Notes: generated from the letters alone by a model not told the origin. Shown: positions 26,543-35,769, counted from the stretch's first letter. The stretch is 64,000 nucleotides of DNA from Chryseobacterium indicum (GCF_021504595.1 NZ_JACSGT010000001.1:2108001-2172000), one strand, 5' to 3'. Translations and numbers: made by a program.

Positions 26543-26570
26543 AAGGATGCCCAATTTGAGCATCCTTTTT
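26543..26570 (+). terminator. Terminator between convergent genes
   Basis: AAGGATGC (26543-26550) pairs perfectly with GCATCCTT (26560-26567) around a 9-nt loop, followed by T's. It overlaps the stop codon region of the convergent rarA gene. Confidence 0.8.
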
Positions 26571-27847
26571 CAGTATTTATTGTTCCATTTTTTCTTTAAT
26601 TCTTCGTAAATCTTCTTTTCAGTGGCATTGTTTCCCGGTTCGTACAATTTTATCTCTTTAATTTCTTCCGGCAGAAAACTCTGATCTACAAAGTTGCCTT
26701 CATACGAATGCGCGTATTTGTATTCTTTCCCATAGTCCAGATCTTTCATGAGTTTTGTAGGTGCATTTCTTAAGTGTAAAGGAACAGGAAGATTTCCCGT
26801 TTTTTTAACCAATGCTAAAGCTTCATTAATCGCCATGTACGTGGAATTGCTTTTTGGCGAAACCGCAAGATAAACTGCCGTTTCACTCAGGATAATTCTT
26901 GCTTCAGGATTTCCGATCACGTTCACCGCCTGAAAACAGTTGTTGGCAATCACCAATGCATTCGGATTGGCAAGACCAATATCTTCGGAAGCTAAGATCA
27001 GCATTCTTCTCGCAATAAATTTAATATCTTCTCCTCCTGCAATCATTCTTGCCAGCCAATACACCGCACCGTTCGGATCGCTTCCGCGCATGGATTTAAT
27101 GAAAGCAGAGATAATATCATAATGCTGTTCTCCGTTTTTATCGTAAAGCGCCATCGTTTCCTGCAAAACTTCAAGCACATCTTCATTCTTAATTTCTGAT
27201 TTTTTGGAATTTTTATATTGATTTAAAACCAACTCCACAGAATTAATCAGCTTTCTTGCATCGCCGCCGGAATATTGAATAAAAGCTTCTTTCTCAATGA
27301 TTTTGAAAGATGTTTTTTCATCCTGATTGTACCGTTCCGAAGCCGTATCAATCAATTCTTCCAGCTTTTCATAGCTCAATGCCTTTAAAACATAAACCTG
27401 ACTTCTTGAAAGCAAAGCCGAAACCACTTCAAAGCTTGGGTTTTCGGTTGTCGCACCAATCAGAACAATCCAGCCTTTTTCTACGGCATGAAGAAGAGAA
27501 TCCTGCTGAGATTTATTAAAACGGTGAATTTCATCAATAAACAAAATCGGCGATTTTCCGGAAAAGAGATTCTGTTTTTTGGCATCTTCAATTACATCTC
27601 TTACATCTTTCACTCCCGAAGAAACTGCGGAAAGCTTATAAAATTTCCTCCCCGACTTTTCGGAAATAATTTCCGCCAGAGTCGTTTTTCCGGTTCCGGG
27701 AGGTCCCCAGAAAATCAGAGAATTCAGGGAATTGTTTTCCAGCATTTTCCGGATCGTGCCTTTTTCTCCGGTTAAATGTTCCTGCCCGAGAACATCATCC
27801 AGTGTTTTGGGTCTTAATTTTTCAGCTAATGGAATATTTTGGTTCAA
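26570..27847 (-). CDS. rarA: Replication-associated recombination protein RarA (MgsA)
   Basis: AAA+ ATPase that acts at stalled replication forks and single-stranded DNA. The conserved start is NIPLAEKLRPKTLDDVLGQEHL; Walker A is WGPPGTGKTTLAE and Walker B ILFIDEIHRFNK; sensor 1 ATTENPSFEV; the C-terminal tetramerisation and MgsA domain includes RSMRGSDPNGAVYWLARM and AYLAVSPKSNSTY-like motifs. No ATG lies upstream of the conserved start; TTG at 27847 gives a start matching family members, TTG at 27895 would add 16 residues. Convergent with the upstream secreted-protein gene. Confidence 0.95.
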   Translation of the reverse strand: MNQNIPLAEKLRPKTLDDVLGQEHLTGEKGTIRKMLENNSLNSLIFWGPPGTGKTTLAEIISEKSGRKFYKLSAVSSGVKDVRDVIEDAKKQNLFSGKSPILFIDEIHRFNKSQQDSLLHAVEKGWIVLIGATTENPSFEVVSALLSRSQVYVLKALSYEKLEELIDTASERYNQDEKTSFKIIEKEAFIQYSGGDARKLINSVELVLNQYKNSKKSEIKNEDVLEVLQETMALYDKNGEQHYDIISAFIKSMRGSDPNGAVYWLARMIAGGEDIKFIARRMLILASEDIGLANPNALVIANNCFQAVNVIGNPEARIILSETAVYLAVSPKSNSTYMAINEALALVKKTGNLPVPLHLRNAPTKLMKDLDYGKEYKYAHSYEGNFVDQSFLPEEIKEIKLYEPGNNATEKKIYEELKKKWNNKY

Positions 27848-28020
27848 AATTTCAGATTTAAAAAGTAAAATATTAATGTAAATCGTCCGGAACAATCATC
27901 ATTTTTAATAGAATGAATAAAGAACAGAAATTCGGCAGAGATTAAAAAACAATCCTCCGAACAGACTTTTACCGTCCCGAAACTTCTAACAAATTTAAAC
28001 TAATTTTCAATTTTTTACCC

Positions 28021-28028
28021 TATTTTTG
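28021..28028 (+). promoter_or_regulatory. Predicted yidD promoter, -7 element
   Basis: TATTTTTG matches TAnnTTTG and ends 7 nt before the TTG start codon of yidD, so transcription may begin almost at the start codon. No clear -33 element. Confidence 0.45.
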
Positions 28029-28035
28029 CATTGTT

Positions 28036-28278
28036 TTGAAACTTACATTCAATAAAATCATCACTTTTCCTTTGGTAATTCCCATCAGATTTTACCAGTG
28101 GTTTATTTCGCCCCTGCTTCCCAAAAACTGCCGTTATGAGCCTACCTGTTCGCATTACATGGTGAAAGCGCTTCAGGTGCATGGTATTTTTAAAGGATTC
28201 TGGCTGGGTGCGAAGAGAATTTCAAGATGTCATCCGTGGGGAGGAAGCGGATATGATCCTGTACCGCCAAAAAAGTAA
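28036..28278 (+). CDS. yidD: Membrane protein insertion efficiency factor YidD
   Basis: Small, inner-face membrane-associated protein that aids insertion of membrane proteins by YidC. Family motifs: [23 protein letters not shown] (near 20-42) and [18 protein letters not shown] at the end, with the conserved cysteines C34, C39 and C64. Length 80 residues is typical. The start is a TTG; there is no ATG upstream in frame, and the N-terminal residues match the family's length. Next to lgt by 33 nt, so probably co-transcribed. Confidence 0.93.
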   Translation: MKLTFNKIITFPLVIPIRFYQWFISPLLPKNCRYEPTCSHYMVKALQVHGIFKGFWLGAKRISRCHPWGGSGYDPVPPKK

Positions 28279-28311
28279 AATTTAAAATAAACAACTACTA
28301 AAAAAATAACA

Positions 28312-29580
28312 ATGAGTAATATTTTTTTCAGAATGTATCTCGTCATTTTTGCGTTCATCACCCAGTGTCTTGTTGCGCAGAATTATCCGGACGGAATGTC
28401 CGACGGAACTTTAAAAGTAAACTCTACGGATGTTCCGGTAAAAATTTATTCGACCACTGAAGTTCAGGATCTGAATGAATTTGCAGACAAACCTATTAAA
28501 GAAAATGTGCTTGTTATTCTGAATGAGTCTAATTTCGAACCTGTTTATGTAAATTACAGTATTGCGACACTGGCGAAATACAAGCTTGTTCATTATCAGC
28601 TTTTAGACAAGGATTTTAAAGTGATTGATGCGGCGGCAACGAAGGAAAATATCAATACCTTTAAGTATGCCGTTAAAACTATAAAACCTCTTACAAAATC
28701 AGACAACATCAGTCTGGAAACTCCTTTTAAAATCTGGGATCCAACAAAAGGAATTCAGTTGGGACCTATTACACTTCATTTTTATAGTCTGATGTTCATT
28801 TTTGCATTTGGTTTCGGGTATATTTTAATGAACAGAATCTTTAAAATCGATAATGTAAACCAGAAATATTTGGAACCACTTTTCACATGGACTTTATTGG
28901 GAACCATTCTGGGAGCAAGAATGGGGCACGTTATTTTTTATCAGCCCGAACTTTTCAAAGAAGATTTCTGGAGTGTATTTTTACCGATCAGTACGAAAAA
29001 CGGTTTGAAGTTCACCGGATTTTCAGGATTGGCAAGTCACGGTGCAACGATTGCTTTAATTTTTACAACCCTTTATTATTCATTCAAAATCATCAGAAAA
29101 AATCCTTTCTGGGTATATGACAGATTAGGAATTGTGGTTGCTTTGGGCGGTGCTTTTGTAAGAATGGGAAATTTCTTCAACTCTGAAATCATCGGAAAAC
29201 CTGTTGATCCCAACTCTCCTTTCGCAATACTTTTTCCACAGCAAAGCAGTGAATACGGAGTGACGGTTCCGCGTTATCCTTCTCAGTTATTTGAAGCTTT
29301 CGGATATGTCTGTCTTTTCGTTTTACTGTGGATTCTGTACAGAAAAACCAATAAAAAATACCAGCAGGGATGGTTATTCGGATTGTTTTTCATTATTCTC
29401 TGGGCAATCAGATTCTTTGTAGAGTTCCTGAAAGAACCGCAGGGTGATGAATTTATCCATTTCGGAGGATTAAATACAGGACAGATTTTATCCATTCCGT
29501 TTATGATTGCAGGCGTTGTTATTATGATCGTTTCTAAAAAATTTAAAATTACTCAGGCTGAAAACGAAAAACCTGAATAA
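28312..29580 (+). CDS. lgt: Prolipoprotein diacylglyceryl transferase with N-terminal periplasmic extension
   Basis: Transfers diacylglycerol from phosphatidylglycerol to the lipobox cysteine of prolipoproteins; essential for the lipoproteins encoded elsewhere in this window. The Lgt core starts near residue 147 (GPITLHFYSLMFIFAF), with the conserved SGLASHGATIAL (catalytic His), GAFVRMGNFFNSE (Lgt signature) and RYPSQLFEA. In front is a signal peptide (cleaved at LVAQ) and about 125 extra residues, a soluble beta-rich region absent from E. coli Lgt (291 residues). The total is 422 residues. Followed by a good terminator. Confidence 0.94.
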   Translation: MSNIFFRMYLVIFAFITQCLVAQNYPDGMSDGTLKVNSTDVPVKIYSTTEVQDLNEFADKPIKENVLVILNESNFEPVYVNYSIATLAKYKLVHYQLLDKDFKVIDAAATKENINTFKYAVKTIKPLTKSDNISLETPFKIWDPTKGIQLGPITLHFYSLMFIFAFGFGYILMNRIFKIDNVNQKYLEPLFTWTLLGTILGARMGHVIFYQPELFKEDFWSVFLPISTKNGLKFTGFSGLASHGATIALIFTTLYYSFKIIRKNPFWVYDRLGIVVALGGAFVRMGNFFNSEIIGKPVDPNSPFAILFPQQSSEYGVTVPRYPSQLFEAFGYVCLFVLLWILYRKTNKKYQQGWLFGLFFIILWAIRFFVEFLKEPQGDEFIHFGGLNTGQILSIPFMIAGVVIMIVSKKFKITQAENEKPE

Positions 29581-29601
29581 GCGAAAAATTTTAAAATATA
29601 A

Positions 29602-29636
29602 AAAGGCAAGTTTGTAATCAGACTTGCCTTTATTTT
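29602..29636 (+). terminator. Terminator of lgt, shared with nnrD
   Basis: AAAGGCAAGT (29602-29611) pairs perfectly with ACTTGCCTTT (29622-29631), with a 10-nt loop and T-rich downstream run. Convergent nnrD ends at 29659, so it may serve both strands. Confidence 0.8.
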
Positions 29637-29658
29637 TTATCACTAAAACATCTTTAAA

Positions 29659-31173
29659 TTATAATGCTCTTTCCACTTTTGCATTCAGTTCTTTGAAAAC
29701 AGTTCCGAATTCATCAATAACATCTGTAGGAAGCATAGACTCTTTGGAATGCTTTTCAGAAGCAAATTCTGCAGCTCTTCCGTGAAACCAGACTCCTAAA
29801 ATTGCAGCCTCTTTTTCTGAGTAATTCTGTGCCAGAAAAGAGGTTATTATTCCGGTTAAAATATCTCCGCTTCCGCCTTTCGCAAGTCCTGAGTTTCCTG
29901 TAATATTGTAAAAAACATCTCCTTCCGGCGTTACAATCTGAGTATGATGATCTTTTAAAACAATATAAATTCCCAGTTCTTTGGCTTTATTTTTTGCCAG
30001 TTTTACTCTTTCAAATGAATTTTCAGTGGTTCCGAATAGTCTTTCAAACTCTTTCGGATGAGGTGTGATAATGGAATTTTCAGGAATTATCTTTAAATTT
30101 TTCGAATCCTGTGAAATGATATTCAATGCATCTGCATCCAAAATCAAAGGCTTAGAATGATTTTTTAAAAAGGTAAGAAAACTTTTCACGGTCTTTTCGT
30201 TTGTTCCTAAACCGGGGCCAATTCCGTAAACTGCATTATCATCCTTTTCAAAATGATCGATAAAATCATTTCCGCCTTCGATAAACATGGCTTCCGGATT
30301 CGAGGTCTGCAAAACTTCATAACCGCATTTCGGAGCCAGTGTAAAAGTAAGTCCGGTTCCTGATTTCAGGGCTGATTTTGTGGAAAGAACGGCTGCTCCT
30401 ATTTTTCCGTAGCTTCCTCCTGCAATAATTACTTTTCCGTAAGTTCCTTTGTGGGAAAATTCATTTCTTGGCCTGAAAAGATCCTTAATCTTATCTTCGT
30501 TGATGACAAAATCTTCGGTTTTTGTTTCCGTAATATATTCCTGATGTAATTCAATATCCAAAACCTTCACTTTCCCTACATATTTTCCGGTTTCGGGATG
30601 AAGGAAAGCTTTTTTCCAGAACTGAAAGCTCAAAGTGAAATCGGCTTTAAAAATTGCAGCATTTTCAGAAGAAACAGTGTCTGCAAAAAGTCCGGAAGGA
30701 ATATCAATAGAAATTTTAAGATTATTCTTTAAATTCAGAAAATCAATCAGCTCTTTAAACTCCCCTTCAATATTTTTTGATAACCCGGTTCCGAAAAGCG
30801 CATCTATAATAACCGTTCTGTTATCAAACCGATACTCTTTTACTTCCTTGAATTCTTTAACGGAAACTCCGGAAAACTCTTTTAATTCTCTGAAATTATT
30901 TCCTGCATCCGCAGAAAATTTTGCTTTGGTACTGGTAAAAACATCTACATCAAAACCTTTCAGATGAAGCATTCTGGCAATCGCAAAACCGTCGCCGCCA
31001 TTATTTCCTTTCCCGCAGAAAACCGCAAAATTTCTGTGATTTTTACAATTCTCAAAAATCCAGTCAACACAAGCCTGCGCTGCTCTTTCCATGAGCTGTC
31101 CGGAAGATATCGGCTCGTTTTTTATCGTATATTCATCACAATTGCGAATCTGCTCTGCTGTGAAAATTTTCAT
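29659..31173 (-). CDS. nnr: Bifunctional NAD(P)H-hydrate epimerase / ADP-dependent dehydratase
   Basis: Repairs hydrated NADH and NADPH. The N-terminal YjeF_N epimerase domain (about 1-210) has the motif VFCGKGNNGGDGFAIARML; the C-terminal carbohydrate-kinase-like dehydratase (about 225-500) has YGKVIIAGGSYGKIGAAVL and the ATP/ADP-site GNSGLAKGGSGDILTGII motif. Length 504 residues fits the fused bacterial form. Monocistronic. The start ATG at 31173 begins directly with the conserved MKIFTAEQIRNCD. Confidence 0.96.
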   Translation of the reverse strand: MKIFTAEQIRNCDEYTIKNEPISSGQLMERAAQACVDWIFENCKNHRNFAVFCGKGNNGGDGFAIARMLHLKGFDVDVFTSTKAKFSADAGNNFRELKEFSGVSVKEFKEVKEYRFDNRTVIIDALFGTGLSKNIEGEFKELIDFLNLKNNLKISIDIPSGLFADTVSSENAAIFKADFTLSFQFWKKAFLHPETGKYVGKVKVLDIELHQEYITETKTEDFVINEDKIKDLFRPRNEFSHKGTYGKVIIAGGSYGKIGAAVLSTKSALKSGTGLTFTLAPKCGYEVLQTSNPEAMFIEGGNDFIDHFEKDDNAVYGIGPGLGTNEKTVKSFLTFLKNHSKPLILDADALNIISQDSKNLKIIPENSIITPHPKEFERLFGTTENSFERVKLAKNKAKELGIYIVLKDHHTQIVTPEGDVFYNITGNSGLAKGGSGDILTGIITSFLAQNYSEKEAAILGVWFHGRAAEFASEKHSKESMLPTDVIDEFGTVFKELNAKVERAL

Positions 31174-31379
31174 ATTTAAAGTAACATTTTGGTATTAATA
31201 GCAATTTACGAAAAAGAATTTTTAAATATTGGGAAAAGAATTCTATGAATATGTTAATTAAGAAAGTTTTATATTTTAAAATAATTGATTAATATTTATT
31301 TATGAAAAGGCGAAAATTATATTTTTTTTTGTAATTTAACCCATCTTTTGTTAAAATAATACTTAAAAAAATATAAATT

Positions 31380-31826
31380 ATGGGATTTGTAAAAGAATTT
31401 AAAGAGTTTGCGATTAAAGGTAATGCTTTCGATCTTGCTGTAGGTGTCATCATCGGCGGAGCTTTCGGAAAAATTGTAACGAGCGTTATCGATGATTTAA
31501 TTATGCCAATTGTTGCTGCACTGGTAGGGAAGCCGGATTTCAGCAGCATTTATTATGCTATGGGTAAAGGTGCAGAAAATATTCCGGCCGGAGCTACGCT
31601 TGCCAAAGCTAAAGAAATTGCTCCTGACGCTGCTATTTTTGCATACGGTAACTTCATTACGGTTGCCATTAATTTCCTTTTACTGGCACTTGTTGTATTT
31701 ATTATGGTGAAAGCAATCAACAAAATGAAGAAAGAAGAAGCTGCCGCTCCGGAAGCTCCTGCTGCTCCTACTGCAACAGAACAATTGCTTGCGGAAATTC
31801 GTGATGAGCTTAAAAAGAAGAATTAA
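31380..31826 (+). CDS. mscL: Large-conductance mechanosensitive channel
   Basis: Pressure-release valve of the inner membrane. TM1 motif FAIKGNAFDLAVGVIIGGAFGKIVTSVIDDLIMPI (about 10-45), periplasmic loop (46-92), TM2 (INFLLLALVVFIMV) and a C-terminal helix (ATEQLLAEIRDELKKK) forming the pentamer bundle. A stretch of Ala/Pro/Glu (about 121-130) before the last helix is a common flavobacterial variation. Length 148 residues. It has a strong terminator and a 206-bp upstream spacer with no obvious promoter match. Confidence 0.97.
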   Translation: MGFVKEFKEFAIKGNAFDLAVGVIIGGAFGKIVTSVIDDLIMPIVAALVGKPDFSSIYYAMGKGAENIPAGATLAKAKEIAPDAAIFAYGNFITVAINFLLLALVVFIMVKAINKMKKEEAAAPEAPAAPTATEQLLAEIRDELKKKN

Positions 31827-31841
31827 AAATATATCATAAAA

Positions 31842-31876
31842 AAAAAACCGGCGCAACTTCGTTGCGCCGGTTTTTT
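31842..31876. terminator. Bidirectional terminator between mscL and serA-like gene
   Basis: A 16-bp stem (31842-31857 with 31861-31876) closed by a TTC loop, with A-rich left and T-rich right sides, separates two convergent genes. The symmetry makes it a good terminator in both directions. Confidence 0.9.
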
Positions 31877-31892
31877 ATATAGTATCAGAAAA

Positions 31893-32852
31893 TTACTGAA
31901 CCTGTAGAATACTTGAAATCTGCTCTGCCAAAGAAAGCCCAATTCTGTCCTGAGCCTCCAGTGTAGATGCACCTGTATGCGGTGTCATGGAAATTTTCGG
32001 GTGAGTTAAAATTTCCTTAGATGGTGTCGGCTCGTTAATGAATACATCTAAACCTGCGAACTTTACCTTTCCGGAATTCAACGCGTCAATTAAAGCAGTC
32101 TCGTCAATCACTCCGCCTCTTGAACAGTTTACGACAGCTACACCGTCCTTCATTATTTCGAACTCATTTTTCCCGATCATATAACCGTCTTTCTGAGCCG
32201 GAACGTGAAGGGTGATAAAATCTGAATGTTTCAGAACATCCTGAAGCGGTTCTGTTTCAATATCAACATTAATGAACTGATTGTTATAAAACTTAACTTT
32301 GATGCTTGCTTTACCTACATTATTATCTGCAGCAATCACTCTCATGCCAAGACCTAAAGCAATTTTAGCCACTTCCTGTCCGATTCTTCCCATTCCTACA
32401 ATACCGATGGTTTTTCCTTTCAGCTCGATTCCGGCAGCATAAGCTTTTTTAAGACCTGCAAATTCGGTGTCTCCCACCAAAGGCATTTTTCTGTTGGAAT
32501 CCTGTAAAAATCTTGCCCCTGAAAACAGGTGCGCAAAAACCAGTTCAGCAACAGATTCTGAAGATGCAGAAGGGGTATTGATCACATGAATTCCTTTTTC
32601 TCTTGCATAATCCACATCAATATTATCCATTCCTACTCCTCCTCTTCCGATGATTTCGATGGAAGGGCAATTATCGATAATATCTTTTCTCACCTGCGTT
32701 GCGCTGCGTACCAAAATTGTACGGATTTGGTGTTCATTAATATAATCTACCAACTGTTCCTGCGGAACTTTTGTTGTAATTACTTCAAAACCTTTCTCTT
32801 TCAATGCATCAATACCGGATTGATCCAAACCGTCGTTTGCTAAAACTTTCAT
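31893..32852 (-). CDS. serA: D-3-phosphoglycerate dehydrogenase (2-hydroxyacid dehydrogenase)
   Basis: Oxidises 3-phosphoglycerate to 3-phosphohydroxypyruvate in serine synthesis, or a related 2-hydroxyacid. NAD-binding motif GIVGMGRIGQEVA (near 145-157), catalytic Arg in VVNCSRGGVIDE, Glu in FINEP, and His in TPHTGAST, all present. At 319 residues it lacks the C-terminal ACT and regulatory domains of E. coli SerA, so serine feedback through ACT is not expected. serC is not adjacent. The D-lactate-type alternative is less likely because of the short form's strong SerA-like motifs. Confidence 0.85.
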   Translation of the reverse strand: MKVLANDGLDQSGIDALKEKGFEVITTKVPQEQLVDYINEHQIRTILVRSATQVRKDIIDNCPSIEIIGRGGVGMDNIDVDYAREKGIHVINTPSASSESVAELVFAHLFSGARFLQDSNRKMPLVGDTEFAGLKKAYAAGIELKGKTIGIVGMGRIGQEVAKIALGLGMRVIAADNNVGKASIKVKFYNNQFINVDIETEPLQDVLKHSDFITLHVPAQKDGYMIGKNEFEIMKDGVAVVNCSRGGVIDETALIDALNSGKVKFAGLDVFINEPTPSKEILTHPKISMTPHTGASTLEAQDRIGLSLAEQISSILQVQ

Positions 32853-32944
32853 AAAACTTTTATAGATTTAATAATTGGGAAAATCAAAAGACTAAAAACT
32901 ATTTATCATAATATTTAATCGTTTAATCTTTTTCCTTAATTTTT

Positions 32945-33355
32945 TTATTCGTCTTCTTTGAAAACTTCAATAGTAACCTGTTTTTCAACCAGATCTGTAA
33001 ATCTTCCTTTATATCTTGTAGCTCTTACCAGATGATTATCAATCCAGTGATAATTTCCGCCTCTTGGTTTTCCGCATAAAACACTGTGATATTTGAAACC
33101 ATGCTTATCTAACCAGTCTATGGTAATCTGCTTTAAGTTTTCTGTTCTTGACGTGAAAAAACAAATCTGGTGACCTTCGTCATACCATTTGTTGATGGTT
33201 TCCAAAGCATCCGGGAAAGGCTCACAGGTAACCATTCTTTCAGGCTCTTCGTTCGGAACGTCTTCTGTAATGGTTCCGTCAATATCAATTAAATAGTTTT
33301 TTACGCCGTCCTTAAGAATCGGACTAATGTGTTCTATGTACTCTAATTCCATCAT
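32945..33355 (-). CDS. HAD-superfamily phosphatase-like protein
   Basis: Small HAD-like protein, 136 residues. Motif I is YLIDIDGTITED (nucleophile Asp and acid Asp two residues later), motif II FFTSRTE (near 68-74, Ser/Thr), motif III CGKPRGG with Lys, and motif IV HWIDNH with Asp. No cap domain. Close relatives in flavobacteria are sometimes mislabelled phosphoheptose isomerase; this sequence has no SIS domain, so that name is not supported. The substrate is unknown. A minus-strand TAACTTTG at 33377-33370 may be its -7 element. Confidence 0.8.
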   Translation of the reverse strand: MMELEYIEHISPILKDGVKNYLIDIDGTITEDVPNEEPERMVTCEPFPDALETINKWYDEGHQICFFTSRTENLKQITIDWLDKHGFKYHSVLCGKPRGGNYHWIDNHLVRATRYKGRFTDLVEKQVTIEVFKEDE

Positions 33356-33613
33356 AAAAATTTGAAGTGCAAAGTTACTGTTTTTGCATCAAAAAGACTT
33401 ATTAAACTTGCTTTATATTAAATATTTACAGCAAAAACATTTATTTAATGAATAATATCAATAACTAATTTGCTTTTTATACAATTTTAATTAAAATTTT
33501 TCTCTTTAGTGAAATTTCAACCCGTTGTATTGATTGATGAAAAAACCGAAGTAAGCTGAAAACCAAAAAATATGATGTTTCACCAAAAATTTCCAAAATA
33601 CATTTATTACACT

Positions 33614-33621
33614 TACATTTG
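33614..33621 (+). promoter_or_regulatory. Predicted idi promoter, -7 element
   Basis: TACATTTG matches TAnnTTTG and ends 5 nt before the ATG at 33627, giving a near-leaderless transcript. A weak -33 (TTTC, 33590-33593) lies 20 bp upstream. Confidence 0.5.
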
Positions 33622-33626
33622 TAGAA

Positions 33627-34139
33627 ATGGAAGAATTCGTAGTTTTAGTAAATCCTGAAGACAAAGTTCTTGGCTTGATGGAAAAGCAGCAGGCGCACAT
33701 CAACGGCTTACTGCATCGTGCTTTTTCAGTTTTTTTATTCAACAGCAATGGCGAAATGCTTTTGCAGAAAAGGGCTTCCGGAAAATATCATTCTCCTCTG
33801 AAATGGACCAATGCAGTCTGTTCGCATCCAAGAAAGGAAGAAACTTATCTTGAAGGAGCCAAAAGAAGGGTGAAAGAAGAGTTGGGAATTGATGTGGAGC
33901 TTTCAGAGAAATTTAATTTCATCTACAAAGCCGATGTGGGAAACGGACTTTGGGAACACGAGCTTGACCATGTTTTTACAGGAACTTTTGAAGGCGAATT
34001 CTATTTAAATAAAGAGGAAGCGGAAGAAGTACGCTATATTTCTCTCGAAAATCTCAACAAAGAAATTTCTGAAAATCCTGATAACTTTACAGAATGGTTT
34101 AAAATCATTCTCGAAGAATATAAACACAATCTGCACTGA
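33627..34139 (+). CDS. idi: Isopentenyl-diphosphate delta-isomerase (type 1)
   Basis: Interconverts IPP and DMAPP in isoprenoid synthesis. Nudix-fold enzyme with the type 1 catalytic Cys in WTNAVCSHPRK, the metal-binding His and Glu, the Nudix-like EGAKRRVKEELGID helix and the second catalytic Glu region WEHELDHV. 170 residues. The stop TGA overlaps the ATG of the next gene by one base (33627 gene ends at 34139), suggesting translational coupling. Confidence 0.96.
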   Translation: MEEFVVLVNPEDKVLGLMEKQQAHINGLLHRAFSVFLFNSNGEMLLQKRASGKYHSPLKWTNAVCSHPRKEETYLEGAKRRVKEELGIDVELSEKFNFIYKADVGNGLWEHELDHVFTGTFEGEFYLNKEEAEEVRYISLENLNKEISENPDNFTEWFKIILEEYKHNLH

Positions 34140-34615
34140 TGAAAAAGTTTTTTCTTATCGTTTCTTTGGTAACCGCATCTTTATTTTCTGCACAGTCTGT
34201 CCCAACGAAAGTGTATGAAAATGATAACTACTCCATCACGCTTCCGGAAGGCTGGAAAGTAACAAACGACAGCGAAATCATCAATATTTTTCCGGGCAAT
34301 GAGATTGGAGCTATTACGATTTCAGAATATCACGATCTTAATCTGCCGGAAAAAGAAACCAAAAAATTTATTCTCGCGCTTTACAAATCTTCAGACGACG
34401 AAAAGAAAATAAAAAGCAAAAGCGGAAAAAAAGGATACACAGAATATTTTTACGAATATGATGATGAACATGAAAAACTCCACTGGATCACCAGAGTTTT
34501 TCAGAAAGACAAAGATTTGTTTCTCGTTACCATCAACTGCACACAGAAATACTGGAACGGAAATTATATGAAGCTTTTCAACGAGGCTTTCGACAGTTTT
34601 AAAATAAAGAAATAG
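34139..34615 (+). CDS. Secreted protein of unknown function
   Basis: 158-residue exported protein, signal peptide MKKFFLIVSLVTASLFSAQ (19 residues). The mature domain reads VYENDNYSITLPEGWKVTND and ends KYWNGNYMKLFNEAFDSFKIKK, like small PsbP/DUF1795-type beta domains that begin with YSITLPEGW; no active-site residue is seen. It overlaps the idi stop by one base and lies 15 nt before gcvT, forming an apparent idi-hypothetical-gcvT operon. Confidence 0.75.
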   Translation: MKKFFLIVSLVTASLFSAQSVPTKVYENDNYSITLPEGWKVTNDSEIINIFPGNEIGAITISEYHDLNLPEKETKKFILALYKSSDDEKKIKSKSGKKGYTEYFYEYDDEHEKLHWITRVFQKDKDLFLVTINCTQKYWNGNYMKLFNEAFDSFKIKK

Positions 34616-34630
34616 AAATAAAAATTAAAT

Positions 34631-35707
34631 ATGAAGAAAACAGCATTGTACGACAAACACGTTTCTTTAGGAGCTAAAATCGTACCTTTCGCAGGCTTTG
34701 AAATGCCTGTACAATATTCGGGAGTTACTGAAGAACATTTTGCCGTAAGAGAAAAGGCAGGTCTGTTCGATGTGTCTCACATGGGACAGTTTTTCATTGA
34801 AGGGGCAGGTTCTAAAGAACTTCTCCAGTACGTTACCACCAACAATGTAGACGCTCTGGAAAACGGAAAAGCTCAGTATTCTTGTCTTCCGAACGAAAAC
34901 GGAGGAATTGTAGACGATCTTATCGTTTATAAAATGGAAGACGACAAATATTTCGTGGTTGTCAATGCTTCAAATATTGATAAAGACTGGGATCATATCT
35001 CCAAATACAATACTTTCGGAGCAAAGATGACGAATGCTTCAGACGAAATGTCTTTATTGGCAGTTCAGGGGCCGAAAGCGACTGAAATTCTTCAGAAATT
35101 AACAGAAACTAACCTTTCTGAAATTCCTTACTATCATTTTACAGTAGGTTCTGTTGCAGGAGTAAGTGAGGTGATCATTTCCAATACAGGTTACACCGGA
35201 AGCGGAGGTTTTGAGATCTATTTTAAAAACGAATCTGCCGAAAAACTTTGGGATGCTATTATTGAAGCAGGTGCGGAAGGAGGAATTATCCCTTGTGGAC
35301 TGGCTTCCAGAGATACTTTGAGACTGGAAAAAGGGTTCTGCCTTTATGGAAACGATATTGACGATACGACTTCGCCAATTGAAGCAGGCTTAGGATGGAT
35401 CACAAAATTCGATAAAGATTTTGTATCTAAAGAAACGTTTGCCAAGCAAAAAGAAGAAGGCGTTACCAGAAAATTAGTAGGTTTTGAATTAACGGACAAA
35501 GGAGTTCCAAGACACGACTACCCTGTTGTAGACACAGAAGGAAACGTTATCGGAAAAGTAACTTCGGGAACACAGTCGCCGATGAAAAAAGTAGGTTTAG
35601 GTCTTGCGTACGTAGATAAGCCGCACTTCAAATTAGGTTCTGAAATCTTTATTCAGGTAAGAAATAAAAACATTCCTGCCAAAGTAGTGAAAGCTCCTTT
35701 TGTATAA
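34631..35707 (+). CDS. gcvT: Aminomethyltransferase (glycine cleavage system T protein)
   Basis: Transfers the aminomethyl group from lipoyl-H protein to tetrahydrofolate, releasing ammonia. The start is KTALYDKHVSLGAKIVPFAGFEMPVQY, followed by GLFDVSHMGQF, the folate-binding region NTGYTGSGGFEIYFK and GLASRDTLRLEKGFCLYGNDI, and the C-terminal barrel (VGKVTSGTQSP). 358 residues, normal length. The other glycine-cleavage genes (gcvP, gcvH) are not in the window, as is usual in Bacteroidota. A good terminator follows. Confidence 0.97.
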   Translation: MKKTALYDKHVSLGAKIVPFAGFEMPVQYSGVTEEHFAVREKAGLFDVSHMGQFFIEGAGSKELLQYVTTNNVDALENGKAQYSCLPNENGGIVDDLIVYKMEDDKYFVVVNASNIDKDWDHISKYNTFGAKMTNASDEMSLLAVQGPKATEILQKLTETNLSEIPYYHFTVGSVAGVSEVIISNTGYTGSGGFEIYFKNESAEKLWDAIIEAGAEGGIIPCGLASRDTLRLEKGFCLYGNDIDDTTSPIEAGLGWITKFDKDFVSKETFAKQKEEGVTRKLVGFELTDKGVPRHDYPVVDTEGNVIGKVTSGTQSPMKKVGLGLAYVDKPHFKLGSEIFIQVRNKNIPAKVVKAPFV

Positions 35708-35732
35708 CTGATTGTTTTTTTAATGAATATAA

Positions 35733-35769
35733 AACCGCCTTGCAGAATTTGTGAGGCGGTTATTTTTTT
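35733..35769 (+). terminator. Terminator of gcvT
   Basis: AACCGCCT (35733-35740) pairs with AGGCGGTT (35754-35761) around a 13-nt loop, then a T run to 35769. The end of this T-run merges with the start of structured repeat copy A. Confidence 0.8.

Noticed and set aside
32945-33355. Phosphoheptose isomerase
   Set aside because: The small protein carries HAD motifs and no SIS domain.
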